Source: Deltaproteobacteria bacterium (GTDB taxonomy: Bacteria; Myxococcota_A; Polyangia; Polyangiales; JADJMO01). Taken from it: 64,000 nt of DNA. Positions 36,462 through 45,616 of the stretch are shown here, piece by piece. A program made the position numbers and the translations under genes. The stretch is from positions 124,001 to 188,000 of the forward strand of contig JANYDK010000121.1 of the NCBI GenBank assembly GCA_025363655.1, in the 5' to 3' direction. Below the pieces are notes generated by a model. The model saw only the letters and a list, made by a program, of their open reading frames with translations, did no database searches and had not been told where the DNA came from. How positions within the stretch are numbered: the first letter of the stretch is position 1; every line of letters begins with the position of its first letter.

Positions 36462-38009
36462 ATGACCCGCGCCCGCCGCGTGCTCTCTCCGATCTTCGCG
36501 GTGGCCTTGGCCATCGCTGCAGTGCAGCTCAATTGCGGCGGAAAAAAGGCCGAATGCAACTCCAACTCCGATTGTCCGGAGGGGTTCACCTGCGGAGAGA
36601 ACGCCTGCAATCCGCCCCCGCCGGTCGCGTGTCCGCCGGGTCAGGCGCCCTGTGGGAAGGTCTGTTTCGACCAGCTCGCCGACCCGAAGAACTGCGGTTC
36701 GTGCGGTCACGCCTGCGACGTCGGGCTCGACTGCACGAACGGGAGTTGCCAAGCGGCGTGTGCCGTCGGTCTCACGCAGTGCGGCGTCTCGTGCCTCGAC
36801 ACCGCCAGCGATTCGAAGAACTGCGGCAAGTGCGCGAACGCTTGCGCGAGCGGCGAAACGTGCGCTGGCGGCGCGTGCGGGTGTCCGGCGCGTTCGACGT
36901 CGTGTGGCGGCAAGTGCATCGACGTCGCGAGCGACGCGAGCAACTGTGGTGGCTGCGGCATCGTTTGCAGCGGCGCGACGGGCCTCTGCCAAGCAGGTGT
37001 CTGCGTCGGCGCGTGCACCAGTCCTTACGTCGCGTGCGGCAGCTCGTGCGTCGACACCGTCGCCGACCCGGCGCACTGCGGCGCTTGCGACACCGCCTGC
37101 AAGGGCACCGAGCTCTGCGAGGCGAGCGCCTGCACGTGCGCCAAGGGCTCGACGCTGTGCAGCGATCACTGCGCCAACCTCGACTCCGATCCGCTCGATT
37201 GCGGCGCGTGCGGTGCGGCTTGCGGCGGCGGGCAACCGTGCGTCGCCGGCAAGTGCGCGTGCGCGGGGAGCCTCGCGCCCTGCAAGTCCGGTTGTACCAA
37301 CCTCGGGAGCGACGCGAAGAACTGCGGCGCCTGCGATCGTCCTTGCGGCGCCGGTCAAGTGTGCGCGTCGGGTGCATGCAAGTGCCCCGCAGCGGAGACG
37401 TTCTGCCTCGACGGATGTCACGAGCTCCAGGCCGACAGCAAGAACTGCGGCGCGTGCGGCAACGTCTGCCCAGACGGCTCGGTCTGCAGTCGCGGCACCT
37501 GCGTCGGTAGCTGTCCGAAGAGGCAGACCATCTGCAACGGCGGTTGCACGAGCATTCGCAGCGACCCGCAGAACTGCGGCGGTTGCAACATCGCCTGCCC
37601 GACCGGACAGCGATGCATGGGCGCGACCTGCGTCTGCGCGACCGGGCTCCTCCCCTGCGGCTCGAGTTGCATCGACCCGCTCAACGACGCCGGCAACTGC
37701 GGCACCTGCGGTCACGCTTGCCCGGGAAATCAAGCCTGCGCGGGCGGCACCTGCGCTTGCGATGGCGGCACCACGTTCTGCGGCGGCCTCTGTGTCGACA
37801 CCGCCAACGACAAATCGAACTGCGGCGCGTGCGGGAAGACGTGCGCCGCGGGCAAGGTCTGCAAGTCCGGGAGCTGCACCTGCGGCCCCGAGAGCAACGC
37901 CTGCGGCAGCGCCTGCGTCGACGTGCTCACCGACCCGAGCAACTGCGGCGGCTGCGGAAAAGCCTGCCCGAAATTCACCTTTTGCTCCAACGGCACGTGC
38001 ACGCCATAG
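36462..38009 (+). CDS. Exported protein with eleven 8-cysteine repeats
   Basis: A 515-residue protein with a signal peptide (residues 1-24, ending AVQLNCGG). After a short CNSNSDCPEGFTC module, eleven tandem units of about 41 residues run to the C-terminus. Each has eight cysteines on the plan C-x6-C-x3-C-x9-C-x2-C-x3-C-x5-C-x4-C with a DxxNCGxCGxxC core. Units are similar but not identical, so this is an old protein repeat rather than a recent DNA expansion. Proteins of this type are frequent in myxobacteria, where they are often misnamed tryptophan synthase alpha chain. It should be a rod of disulfide-locked modules at the cell surface. Confidence 0.85.
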   Translation: MTRARRVLSPIFAVALAIAAVQLNCGGKKAECNSNSDCPEGFTCGENACNPPPPVACPPGQAPCGKVCFDQLADPKNCGSCGHACDVGLDCTNGSCQAACAVGLTQCGVSCLDTASDSKNCGKCANACASGETCAGGACGCPARSTSCGGKCIDVASDASNCGGCGIVCSGATGLCQAGVCVGACTSPYVACGSSCVDTVADPAHCGACDTACKGTELCEASACTCAKGSTLCSDHCANLDSDPLDCGACGAACGGGQPCVAGKCACAGSLAPCKSGCTNLGSDAKNCGACDRPCGAGQVCASGACKCPAAETFCLDGCHELQADSKNCGACGNVCPDGSVCSRGTCVGSCPKRQTICNGGCTSIRSDPQNCGGCNIACPTGQRCMGATCVCATGLLPCGSSCIDPLNDAGNCGTCGHACPGNQACAGGTCACDGGTTFCGGLCVDTANDKSNCGACGKTCAAGKVCKSGSCTCGPESNACGSACVDVLTDPSNCGGCGKACPKFTFCSNGTCTP

Positions 38010-38017
38010 TCGGCCGA

Positions 38018-38512
38018 ATGCATCAGCTGGTCCTCGAGCACGTCATCGACTGCGACGCCGCCACCTTCTGGGTGCACTTCTTCGATCGCGATCTCAACGC
38101 CAAGCTCTTCGTCGAGGGCCTCGGCTTTCGGCACTACGAGACAGTCGCGCAAGAAGAGACCGAGTCGACCATCACGCGAACGACACTCGTCGAGCCCAAG
38201 CTGACGGTGCCGGGGCCGGTGGCGAAGCTGATGGGCTCGTCGTTTCGCTATTCCGAGACGGGCACCTTCGATCGCGCGGCTGGCGTTTGGCGCTGGAAGC
38301 TCGTGCCCGGGACGTTGCCGAACAAGATTCGCGTCGAAGGTCGGCTCACCATCTCGAAGGTCGGCGAGAAAAAGGTGAAGCGCCACATCACCCTCGACAT
38401 CGAGGCCAAGGTCTTGATGATCGGCGGGATGATCGAGGACACCTTCAAGAAGCAGCTCAGCGAAGGCTGGGAAAAAGGTGCGATCGTGCAGAATGAGTGG
38501 CTGAAGGTCTGA
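38018..38512 (+). CDS. DUF2505-family protein
   Basis: A 164-residue soluble protein starting at the ATG at 38018, 8 bp after the Cys-repeat gene stop. It begins VLEHVIDCDAATFWVHFFDRDLNAKLFVEGLGF, as DUF2505 proteins do, and continues with ETGTFDRAAGVWRWKLVPG and KRHITLDIEAKV, consistent with a START/polyketide-cyclase-like helix-grip fold. Members bind an unknown hydrophobic ligand. No signal peptide, so cytoplasmic. Not obviously linked in role to its neighbours. Confidence 0.75.
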   Translation: MHQLVLEHVIDCDAATFWVHFFDRDLNAKLFVEGLGFRHYETVAQEETESTITRTTLVEPKLTVPGPVAKLMGSSFRYSETGTFDRAAGVWRWKLVPGTLPNKIRVEGRLTISKVGEKKVKRHITLDIEAKVLMIGGMIEDTFKKQLSEGWEKGAIVQNEWLKV

Positions 38513-38617
38513 GGCGAAACGCGAGTGTCCAGCGGGTCCGTCGACGGCTCACCTCGTTGGATTCGCACTTCTTCACCCGTGATCAGAGCGCGCGCCGACT
38601 ACCCTGGTTTTCGAGCT

Positions 38618-38623
38618 TAGAAT
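38618..38623 (+). promoter_or_regulatory. Candidate -10 element, leaderless start
   Basis: TAGAAT lies 5 nt before the ATG at 38629 of the receptor gene, which has no Shine-Dalgarno; no clear -35. Confidence 0.4.
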
Positions 38624-38628
38624 CCACG

Positions 38629-41250
38629 ATGCGCCGCGCCCACGCCGCCGCTGCGACCCTGCTCGCGGCCACGATCGCCGTCGGCGCGCCGCGCGTCTCG
38701 TTGGCGCAGGACAAGCCCGTCGTCGTCGCGCCGCACCTCGCGCAGGGTGCCGAGGCGACGTATCCGAAAGAAGCCTACGACGCCAAGCTCGAAGGCTCGG
38801 TGCTTCTGCAGCTCGACATCGACGACAAGGGCGCGGTCACCGCGGTCGAAGTGAAGGAACCGGCGGGGCACGGCTTCGACGAAGCGGCGGTCGAAGCCGC
38901 GAAAAAATTCGTCTTCGATCCGGCGACGAAGGACGGCCTGCCGACGAAGGCGCGCATCAAGTATCGCTACGCGTTCACCTACAAGCCGCCGGCGCCACCG
39001 CCGCCCGATCCGAAAGACGCGAAGGTCGGTAAAGACACCAAAGAGGACGCCAAGCTCGGTGAGCTGCGCCTCTCGGTAAAGATCGCCGGCATCGAGACCG
39101 CGCTCGCCGGTGCGCGCGTCACCGTCGTCGGGTACGGCACGCCCCCGCGAATGAGCGAGCTCGGCGCCGATGGAGTGTTTTTCGCCGGCGATTTACCGCC
39201 TGGAATTTATCACGTCACCGTCAGCGCCAGCGGCTTCGTCGGCTTCGAATCCGACGAGACGATCTTCGTCGGCAAGCGCACCGAGGCGACGTATCGCCTC
39301 TCGCCGGAAGCTTCGAAGGACGGCAGCGTCGACATCGTCGTCGTCGGGAAGCGCCCGCCGCGCGAGGTCACCGTCTACACGCTCGAACAACGCGAGCTCT
39401 CGCGCATCCCCGGCACCAACGGCGATGCGCTCAAGAGCTTGCAGGCGCTCCCCGGCGTCGGTCGCTCTCCCGGCCTCGGCGCGCAGCTCATCGTGCGTGG
39501 TTCGGCGCCGCAGGACACGCAAGTCTTCATCGACGGCGTGCCCGTGCCCATCGTCTACCACTTCGGCGGCATCTCCAGCGTCATCCCTACCGAAATGCTC
39601 GAGAAGCTCGACTTCAGGCCGGGAAATTTCGGCACCGAATACGGTCGCGTGATCGGCGGCATCGTCGACGTGAAGACGATGTCGGCGCCCACCGACGGCA
39701 AGTTCCACGCGCTCGCGCAGGCTGATTTCATCGACACGCGCCTCATCGCCAAAGGCCCGGTGCCCTTCCTCCCTGGATGGGCGTTCGTCATGGGCGGGCG
39801 ACGCAGTTGGGTCGACGTCTGGCTGAAGCCTCTGCTCCAGCGGCGCGGCGCCAACTTCACCGCGGCGCCCATCTATTACGATTGGCAAGCTTTCCTCGAG
39901 AAGCATCTGAGCGAGAAGGCGACGGTGCGCATCGGCTTCTATGGTTCGAACGATCGACTCGAGGTCATTCGCGACACCGTCAACACCCGCGATCCGGCGG
40001 AGACCGGCGACCTCAGTCTGCATACTGGTTTCGGGCGCGTACAGGGGACACTCAACGCCGAGCTCACGCCGACGATGCGCTACGACGGCGTCCTCGCCTA
40101 CGGCTGGAACGTGCGCAGCTTCACCAACGGCGCGCGCTCGTTCGAGTTCGTCGAGCACCCGCTGACGAACCGCAACGAGCTCTCGATCAAGCTCGCCAAG
40201 GGCTACACGATTCACCTCGGCACCGACCTGCAATACACGACCTCGCGCGTCGATCAGACCGCGCCGCCGCCGCGTGTGCCTGGTGAGCCGGCGAGCGGCA
40301 ACTCGCAAGTGCTCCTCACCGAGAGCACGCAGCCGACGTTCTTCTCGCCCGCCATCTACTCGGAGATGGAGATGCAAATCTCCAAACGCCTGCGCATCGT
40401 GCCGGGTTTTCGCATCGACTACACCGGCGCGACGCAGAGGTTCAACACCAGCCCGCGCATCTCGGCGCGCTACGACATCATCCCCGGACCCGACCGCACG
40501 ACCCTCAAGGGTGGCGTCGGCGCCTTTTACCAACCGCCGCAAGCGCAGCAGATTTCGCCCGTTTTCGGCACGCCCGGGCTCTACAGCAATCGCGCGATTC
40601 ATTACTCGCTCGGCGTCGAGCAGACGTGGGGAAAGAATTTCGAGATCAGCGCCGAGGGCTTCTACAAGTCCCTCGACTCGCTCGTCGCGCGCACGCCCGC
40701 CAACACCACCGGCGGCTTCACCTACGACAATCTCGGCACCGGCTACGTCGTCGGCTCCGAGGTGCTGATTCGTTACAAGCCGGATGCGCGCTTCTTCGGG
40801 TGGATCGCCTACACGCTCTCGCGCTCGACGCGCATCGACTCGCCGGGCGCGCCGCAGCATCTCTTCCAATACGATCAGACGCACATCCTCACGGTGCTCG
40901 GCAGCTATCGCATCGGCGGCGGCTGGGAAATCGGAGCGCGGTTCCGCTTCGTCTCCGGCAACCTCTTCACGCCTTGTCACGGCGGCGCGATGGACGGCTC
41001 GACCGGCTCGTACACTTGCGTCTCGGGCGCCTCGTTCAGCGAGCGACTGCCGCCCTTCCATCAGGTCGACATCCGACTCGACAAACACTGGTATTTCGCC
41101 GATTGGCAGCTCTCGGCGTATCTCGATCTCTACAACGCGTACAACCGTGGCAGCCCCGAGGGGATCGCCTACAACTTCGATTACTCGCAGAAAATCTACC
41201 AGACGGGATTGCCGATCATCCCCAGCCTCGGCATCCGAGGAGAGCTGTGA
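38629..41250 (+). CDS. TonB C-terminal domain fused to a TonB-dependent outer-membrane receptor
   Basis: An 873-residue outer-membrane protein starting at the ATG at 38629 with a cleavable signal peptide (VSLAQ end). Residues about 30-115 are a TonB C-terminal domain (YPKEAYDAKLEGSVLLQLDID, KKFVFDPATKDGLPTKARIKYRY). A carboxypeptidase-regulatory-like domain follows (about 140-222, LPPGIYHVTVSASGFVGF), then the plug (about 235-345: LKSLQALPGVGR, IVRGSAPQDTQVFIDGVPVP, GGIVDVKT) and the 22-strand barrel to the C-terminus. The TonB domain lies in the periplasm before the plug. First gene of a coupled three-gene operon. Confidence 0.92.
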   Translation: MRRAHAAAATLLAATIAVGAPRVSLAQDKPVVVAPHLAQGAEATYPKEAYDAKLEGSVLLQLDIDDKGAVTAVEVKEPAGHGFDEAAVEAAKKFVFDPATKDGLPTKARIKYRYAFTYKPPAPPPPDPKDAKVGKDTKEDAKLGELRLSVKIAGIETALAGARVTVVGYGTPPRMSELGADGVFFAGDLPPGIYHVTVSASGFVGFESDETIFVGKRTEATYRLSPEASKDGSVDIVVVGKRPPREVTVYTLEQRELSRIPGTNGDALKSLQALPGVGRSPGLGAQLIVRGSAPQDTQVFIDGVPVPIVYHFGGISSVIPTEMLEKLDFRPGNFGTEYGRVIGGIVDVKTMSAPTDGKFHALAQADFIDTRLIAKGPVPFLPGWAFVMGGRRSWVDVWLKPLLQRRGANFTAAPIYYDWQAFLEKHLSEKATVRIGFYGSNDRLEVIRDTVNTRDPAETGDLSLHTGFGRVQGTLNAELTPTMRYDGVLAYGWNVRSFTNGARSFEFVEHPLTNRNELSIKLAKGYTIHLGTDLQYTTSRVDQTAPPPRVPGEPASGNSQVLLTESTQPTFFSPAIYSEMEMQISKRLRIVPGFRIDYTGATQRFNTSPRISARYDIIPGPDRTTLKGGVGAFYQPPQAQQISPVFGTPGLYSNRAIHYSLGVEQTWGKNFEISAEGFYKSLDSLVARTPANTTGGFTYDNLGTGYVVGSEVLIRYKPDARFFGWIAYTLSRSTRIDSPGAPQHLFQYDQTHILTVLGSYRIGGGWEIGARFRFVSGNLFTPCHGGAMDGSTGSYTCVSGASFSERLPPFHQVDIRLDKHWYFADWQLSAYLDLYNAYNRGSPEGIAYNFDYSQKIYQTGLPIIPSLGIRGEL

Positions 41251-42323
41251 TGCGCGCTCTTCGACACCCCGGCTTCGCGCTCTCTGCCGCCCCCGCGCTC
41301 GTCGGCTTCTTCGCGCTCTTCGCGCTCGACGCCTGCACCACGCGGCCGTTCGAGCCGCAGGCGCAGCTCGAGACCTTGCGCATCATCGCGCTGCGGATGG
41401 ATCACCCGACGCCGGCGCCCGGCACCGACGTCCACCTCGAGATGCTCGCCTTCGACGGGTCGCCCAACGCGAAAGACAAGGGCGGCAAGGCGCGTCCCGT
41501 CGAGCTGGCGTGGATCGGCGGCTGCTTCGATCCGAGCGGCGACATCTATTACAAGTGCTACCCCGGCCTCGGCAGCACGCTCGACGCCTTCGACACCGGC
41601 GCGAGCTCTCCCTACGTCGGCCACGGCAACACCTACACGCTGCACATGGCGGACGACGTCATCTCGCGTCGGGCGAGCAAATCGGGCTCGCCGCCGTATG
41701 GCATCGCCTTCGTCTTCTACGCAGCGTGTGCCGGCAAAGTCGTCACCGTGCGCGGCGGCGATCAGACCACGCCGCCGCTCTCGTGCGTCGACGCGTCGGG
41801 CGAAGCCGTTGGCTCGGACGGCTTCGTCTACGGCTATCTCCCCATCTACAGCTATCCGGGAATCGACAACAAGAACCCGATCGTCGATGGCAGCACGTTC
41901 GGCGGCGTCACGCAGACGAGCACGCCGTGCACCACCGACGCCGAGTGTTTGCCCTCGCAAGCCTGCGGGACGGGAAAAACATGCCTTCCGGTCGTCAGTC
42001 CGTGCACCGCGCGTCGCCGGAGCGATTGCGAGACGCATGTCTTCTCGCCCAACGTCGAACTCGCCAGCGCCGAGCCCGATGCGCTGGCGACGCTGCGCGC
42101 GAAGGCGCCTCGCACCGAGGTCGTCTACGTGCAGTACTACGTCAGCCTCGGCACGCTCGGCGAGGACTCGCGCCTCATCGTCGACGCCGTCTACGGACCG
42201 AAGGAGTCGTGGGAGACCAACTGGACCGCGCCCGGCACCCCCGGTGAATCGCGCATCTGGGCGGTCGTCCGCGACAACCGCGAAGGGCTCACCTGGGTGT
42301 GGCAAGACGTGGTGGTTCGATGA
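41250..42323 (+). CDS. Lipoprotein coupled to the TonB-dependent receptor
   Basis: A 357-residue protein. The ATG at 41250 shares a base with the receptor stop (TGATG) and has GAGGAGA upstream. The signal peptide ends in FALDAC. The mature protein has a Cys-rich insert near 245-270 (CTTDAECLPSQACGTG) and otherwise beta-rich sequence with no recognised family. Tight coupling suggests an accessory of the receptor, for example a surface lipoprotein that captures the substrate, as SusD-type proteins do, but there is no SusD homology that I can see. Confidence 0.7.
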   Translation: MRALRHPGFALSAAPALVGFFALFALDACTTRPFEPQAQLETLRIIALRMDHPTPAPGTDVHLEMLAFDGSPNAKDKGGKARPVELAWIGGCFDPSGDIYYKCYPGLGSTLDAFDTGASSPYVGHGNTYTLHMADDVISRRASKSGSPPYGIAFVFYAACAGKVVTVRGGDQTTPPLSCVDASGEAVGSDGFVYGYLPIYSYPGIDNKNPIVDGSTFGGVTQTSTPCTTDAECLPSQACGTGKTCLPVVSPCTARRRSDCETHVFSPNVELASAEPDALATLRAKAPRTEVVYVQYYVSLGTLGEDSRLIVDAVYGPKESWETNWTAPGTPGESRIWAVVRDNREGLTWVWQDVVVR

Positions 42324-42970
42324 AGGGGGCATTTTTTGCGGGCTCGATCGCGTCGATGCTGCTCGTGTCGTCTCTCGCTTCCGCGCAGAGCAAGGGCGAC
42401 GACATGCCCGACTTCATGCACCATCCCGTCGTCGCCGAGCGGCGGCATGGGTTCACCTTCGGGGTCGTCACCGCAGCGTCTCTTCTCTGGACCACGGCGA
42501 CGCCGACCGACTATGCGAAGCGCAATTCGGCGTACGAAGTCCGTCTCTCGGGCGCGGTCGTTCCCTACGTCAGTCCCTTCTTCGGCGTCGCGTTCGCCGA
42601 CGAGCTCTCGTTCACGCTCTCGTTCCAACCTTCGCTCGCGCGCCACGGCGACGTGAAAATCAGCGGAAATTGCTTCGCATTTCGCGTCGAGGCGTGGCCG
42701 CTCGTCTCGCTCGGGAAGGCCTATCGCGACTTCGGCATCGCCGGTCGCTTCGGCTTCGGGACCGCCAGCTTCACTTCGAGGGCCACCGACGACTCGATCG
42801 CCAACGCCGGCAACTACTCGATGGTCGGCGTCGATTTGTTGTGGGATGCCGCGCGCCTCGGCTCGTTCGGGTTCGGGCCCACGCTCGGCGTCTCGTATCG
42901 CTTCAGCGCCACCTACTCGCAGACCGACGTCATCCTCGGCCTCCGCAGCGCGTTCTACGGCGGACCGTGA
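42320..42970 (+). CDS. Outer-membrane beta-barrel-like protein, third gene of receptor operon
   Basis: A 216-residue protein. The ATG at 42320 overlaps the previous stop in ATGA. The signal peptide is MKGAFFAGSIASMLLVSSLASAQ. The mature chain alternates amphipathic strands (YEVRLSGAVVPYVSPFFGVAF, FGFGPTLGVSYRFSATY) and ends LGLRSAFYGGP, so it looks like a small barrel. It probably works with the receptor and lipoprotein, as a channel or adhesin. No family recognised. Confidence 0.65.
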   Translation: MKGAFFAGSIASMLLVSSLASAQSKGDDMPDFMHHPVVAERRHGFTFGVVTAASLLWTTATPTDYAKRNSAYEVRLSGAVVPYVSPFFGVAFADELSFTLSFQPSLARHGDVKISGNCFAFRVEAWPLVSLGKAYRDFGIAGRFGFGTASFTSRATDDSIANAGNYSMVGVDLLWDAARLGSFGFGPTLGVSYRFSATYSQTDVILGLRSAFYGGP

Positions 42971-42997
42971 CCGCGACGTAGGTAGTAAGCTTCGGCG

Positions 42998-43981
42998 ATG
43001 GGCCGCGGGACGTTCGCGATCGGCGTGGATCTCGGCGGGACGAACCTCCGTGCGGCGGCGGTGAGCGCAGAGGGAGAGGCGATCGAGAAGATCCTCGTCG
43101 CCACCGATTCGCGCGCGCGTGGACCCGAGGACGTGCTCGGCGTGCTCGCCGATGCGGTGCGCGCGCTCGTCGCTCGTCACGCGAACGAAACGAACGAGCT
43201 CGCCGGAATCGGCATCGGCGTACCGGGAATTCTCGAGGCGCGCACCGGCGTCTTGCGCGACTCGCCGAGCCTGCCAGGGTGGAAAGACGTGCCGGTGCGC
43301 GCGATCCTCGAAGCGAGCTTGCAAACGCGGGTCGTCCTCGACAACGACGCCAACGGCGCGGCCGTCGGCGAGCTCTGGGTCGGTGCGGCGCGGGGAGCTT
43401 CGAGCGTCTGCATGGTCACGCTCGGCACTGGTGTCGGTGGCGCGCTCGTCGCCTTTGGCGCTCCGTGGCGCGGAGAAAATGGCATGGCCGGCGAGCTCGG
43501 CCACATGACGCTCTACCCCGACGGCCACCCCTGCAATTGCGGCAATCGCGGGTGTCTCGAGCAATACGCCTCGGCGACCTTCGTCGAGCGGCGCGCGCGA
43601 TCGTTCGACGTGCTCGCGTCGTCGCTCGTCGACGTGCCTCGAGGTGGCGCCGCGCGTCGCATTTTCGAGCTCGGAATGAACGGCGTCGCCGAAGCGCGGG
43701 AGGTCTTCCGCGAGCTCGGCGTCTCGCTCGGCATCGCGGTCGCTGGACTCGTCAACGCCTTCGATCCGCCCGTCCTCGTCGTCGGCGGCGGGGTCTCGGC
43801 GGCGTGGGAGCTCTTCTCGCCCGCGCTCTTCTCGGAGCTGGCCGCGCGCTCGTTCGTCTATCGAGCTGGCGAATCGGAGGCTCGCACCCGAGTCGTACGA
43901 GCGGCGCTCCCCTCCGACGCCGGGCTCTTCGGTGCCGCGAAAATGGCCTTCAACGCAGCCGAGAGCGAAGCTTCCCGGTGA
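42998..43981 (+). CDS. ROK-family sugar kinase (glucokinase-like)
   Basis: A 327-residue cytoplasmic kinase. The N-terminal phosphate loop VDLGGTNLRAA, the LDNDANGAAVGE motif, GTGVGGALV and GELGHMTLYPDG are in order. The zinc site is complete: CNCGNRGCLEQYAS (Cys-x-Cys-x4-Cys). These features fit glucokinase or a related hexose/N-acetylhexosamine kinase rather than a ROK repressor, as there is no N-terminal HTH. TAGTAA is about 9 nt before the ATG. It is coupled to the first ATP-grasp gene by GTGA overlap. Confidence 0.93.
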   Translation: MGRGTFAIGVDLGGTNLRAAAVSAEGEAIEKILVATDSRARGPEDVLGVLADAVRALVARHANETNELAGIGIGVPGILEARTGVLRDSPSLPGWKDVPVRAILEASLQTRVVLDNDANGAAVGELWVGAARGASSVCMVTLGTGVGGALVAFGAPWRGENGMAGELGHMTLYPDGHPCNCGNRGCLEQYASATFVERRARSFDVLASSLVDVPRGGAARRIFELGMNGVAEAREVFRELGVSLGIAVAGLVNAFDPPVLVVGGGVSAAWELFSPALFSELAARSFVYRAGESEARTRVVRAALPSDAGLFGAAKMAFNAAESEASR

Positions 43982-44805
43982 AGCTCGCGATTCTCCACAG
44001 TCGTCTCAATCCGGTGCTCACCGAAGCGGTCGAGCACTTGCGCGCGCGTCGGGTCACGGTCGATGCGATCGACGTCACCGAAGCCACGACCCTCGACGCG
44101 ATCGCCGACGTCGAGCTCGGCGCGCTTCGTCCGTCGCACGACCTCGTCTATCTCAAGACCACCGTCGAGCCGGCGCGGACCTACGCGGGCGCGCTGCATG
44201 CCGCGGGTGCGATCACGATCAACGCCTATCCACGCGTCGCCGAGCTGAGCAACAAGCTGATCGCCACGATCGCCCTGAAAAAAGCCGGTCTCCCCGTGCC
44301 CGAGACGTGGCTCGCGCGTGACGGTGCGCAGCTCGTGCAATTGCTCGAAGGCGGAGCGTTGGTCGAGAAGCCGTGTCATGGCTCACGTGGCGTGGGCGTG
44401 CGTGTGCTGCGTCGAATGGAAGATCGCGTCTCGAGCTCGCTCGCTGCCGAGTCGCTCATGCTCCAACGTTTTCATCCGAGCGACGATGGATGCGATCACA
44501 AGCTCTACGTCATCGGCGGACGCGTCTTCGGGGTGCGACGCACGTGGAGCGTGTTCCCCGACTGGACGGCGAAGGCGCGCGCGAGTGAGTCGTTCGTCCC
44601 CGATTCGTCGTTGGAGTCGTTGGCGCTCGCGTGTGGTCACGCCCTCGGCCTCGAGCTCTATGGTCTCGACGTGGTCATCAGCGGCGGCGCGCCGTACGTC
44701 GTCGACGTCAACAAATGCGCTGGTTTCATCGGGGTTCCAGGGGCGGCCGCGATCCTCGCCGCGCACCTCGAAGGCGCCGTTCGCGCGGCGCGAGGGCAGG
44801 CATGA
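43978..44805 (+). CDS. RimK-type ATP-grasp ligase, first of a tandem pair
   Basis: A 275-residue enzyme starting with GTG at 43978, overlapping the ROK stop. N-terminal pre-ATP domain about 1-90, then NAYPRVAELSNKLIATIALKKAGLPVPETW as in RimK-type ligases. The ATP-grasp core has ALVEKPCHGSRGVGVRV (Lys and Gly-rich loop), HKLYVIGGRVFG and YGLDVVISGGAPYVVDVNKCAGF with the metal-binding Asp/Asn. ATP-grasp enzymes of this type join a carboxylate to an amine or similar. The substrate is unknown. The next gene is a paralogue coupled by ATGA. Confidence 0.85.
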   Translation: MKLAILHSRLNPVLTEAVEHLRARRVTVDAIDVTEATTLDAIADVELGALRPSHDLVYLKTTVEPARTYAGALHAAGAITINAYPRVAELSNKLIATIALKKAGLPVPETWLARDGAQLVQLLEGGALVEKPCHGSRGVGVRVLRRMEDRVSSSLAAESLMLQRFHPSDDGCDHKLYVIGGRVFGVRRTWSVFPDWTAKARASESFVPDSSLESLALACGHALGLELYGLDVVISGGAPYVVDVNKCAGFIGVPGAAAILAAHLEGAVRAARGQA

Positions 44806-45602
44806 CGCACCAGTCGTCGGTGCTCTTGATCACCGAGGACGACGAGGCGCCGATGGCCGAAGGTTTGCGCGCGCGCCTCATGGAGGTCATGGAGGTAGGC
44901 GCGCACGCCTGCGAGCTACGATTGGCGAGCTCGCTCCGCGCCGAGGACTCGTCGTGGATCGCCGCACGAGACCTCGTCTTCGTCCGGTCGCGGAGCCCGC
45001 GTCTCCTCGACATTCTCGCGCGCGTCGAACGCACTGGCGGGCTCGTCGTCAACTCGACGCGATCGATTCGTGTGGCTCGTCAGCGGCTCGGCGCGCTGGC
45101 CATGGTGGCAGCGGCAGGCGTCCCGACGGCGCGCGACTACCAAGGTCCGATCGCGGCGATCCCCTTCGCGCGCGCGGTGATCAAATCGCGCTACGACCGA
45201 GGGCGCTCTTCGGCGACGTTGCACGAGCGGCCGAGCACGTCGTCGCGGGTCGTTTATGCGCAGGAGCATCTTCCTGGCGCGGTGGAGCACAAGCTCTACC
45301 TCGTCGGCGCCGAGACGTTCGCCTTCGTGCAGCGGCCGACGTTGCTCGAGCCCGACAAGTTGGCGACGCGCCGCCGTGTGCCGGCCTCGGCGCAGCTCGA
45401 AGATCACGCGCGTCGCGCCGCGATCGCGCTCGGTCTCGAGATCGCGGGCGTCGATTTCATCGAGGATTCCGCGGGTCTTCCGCGCGTCACCGACGTCAAC
45501 TCCAACCAAGGTCTGCACACGTTTTCCGAGGGTCACGACGCGCTCGCACGTCACCTCGTCGAGCTCCTCGCGCGCGCACGCTCGCGTACGCACGTCGCCT
45601 GA
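44802..45602 (+). CDS. ATP-grasp protein, second of a tandem pair
   Basis: A 266-residue paralogue of the preceding gene (ATGA overlap). It shares the layout: VRSRSPRLLDILARVER, VNSTRSIRVARQRLGALAMVAAAGVPTARDY, AVIKSRYDRGRSS, EHKLYLVGAETFAFV and GLEIAGVDFIEDSAGLPRVTDVNSNQG. The ATP Lys and final Asp/Asn metal site are kept, but the glycine-rich loop is poorer (RYDRGRSSATL), so activity may differ or be reduced. The pair may form a heteromeric ligase or act in sequence. The ROK kinase upstream could supply a phosphorylated sugar. Confidence 0.78.
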   Translation: MTHQSSVLLITEDDEAPMAEGLRARLMEVMEVGAHACELRLASSLRAEDSSWIAARDLVFVRSRSPRLLDILARVERTGGLVVNSTRSIRVARQRLGALAMVAAAGVPTARDYQGPIAAIPFARAVIKSRYDRGRSSATLHERPSTSSRVVYAQEHLPGAVEHKLYLVGAETFAFVQRPTLLEPDKLATRRRVPASAQLEDHARRAAIALGLEIAGVDFIEDSAGLPRVTDVNSNQGLHTFSEGHDALARHLVELLARARSRTHVA

Positions 45603-45604
45603 CG

Positions 45605-45610
45605 TACATT
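45605..45610 (+). promoter_or_regulatory. Candidate -10 element, leaderless start
   Basis: TACATT lies 6 nt before the ATG at 45617, which has no Shine-Dalgarno. No clear -35. Confidence 0.35.
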
Positions 45611-45616
45611 TTGGGC

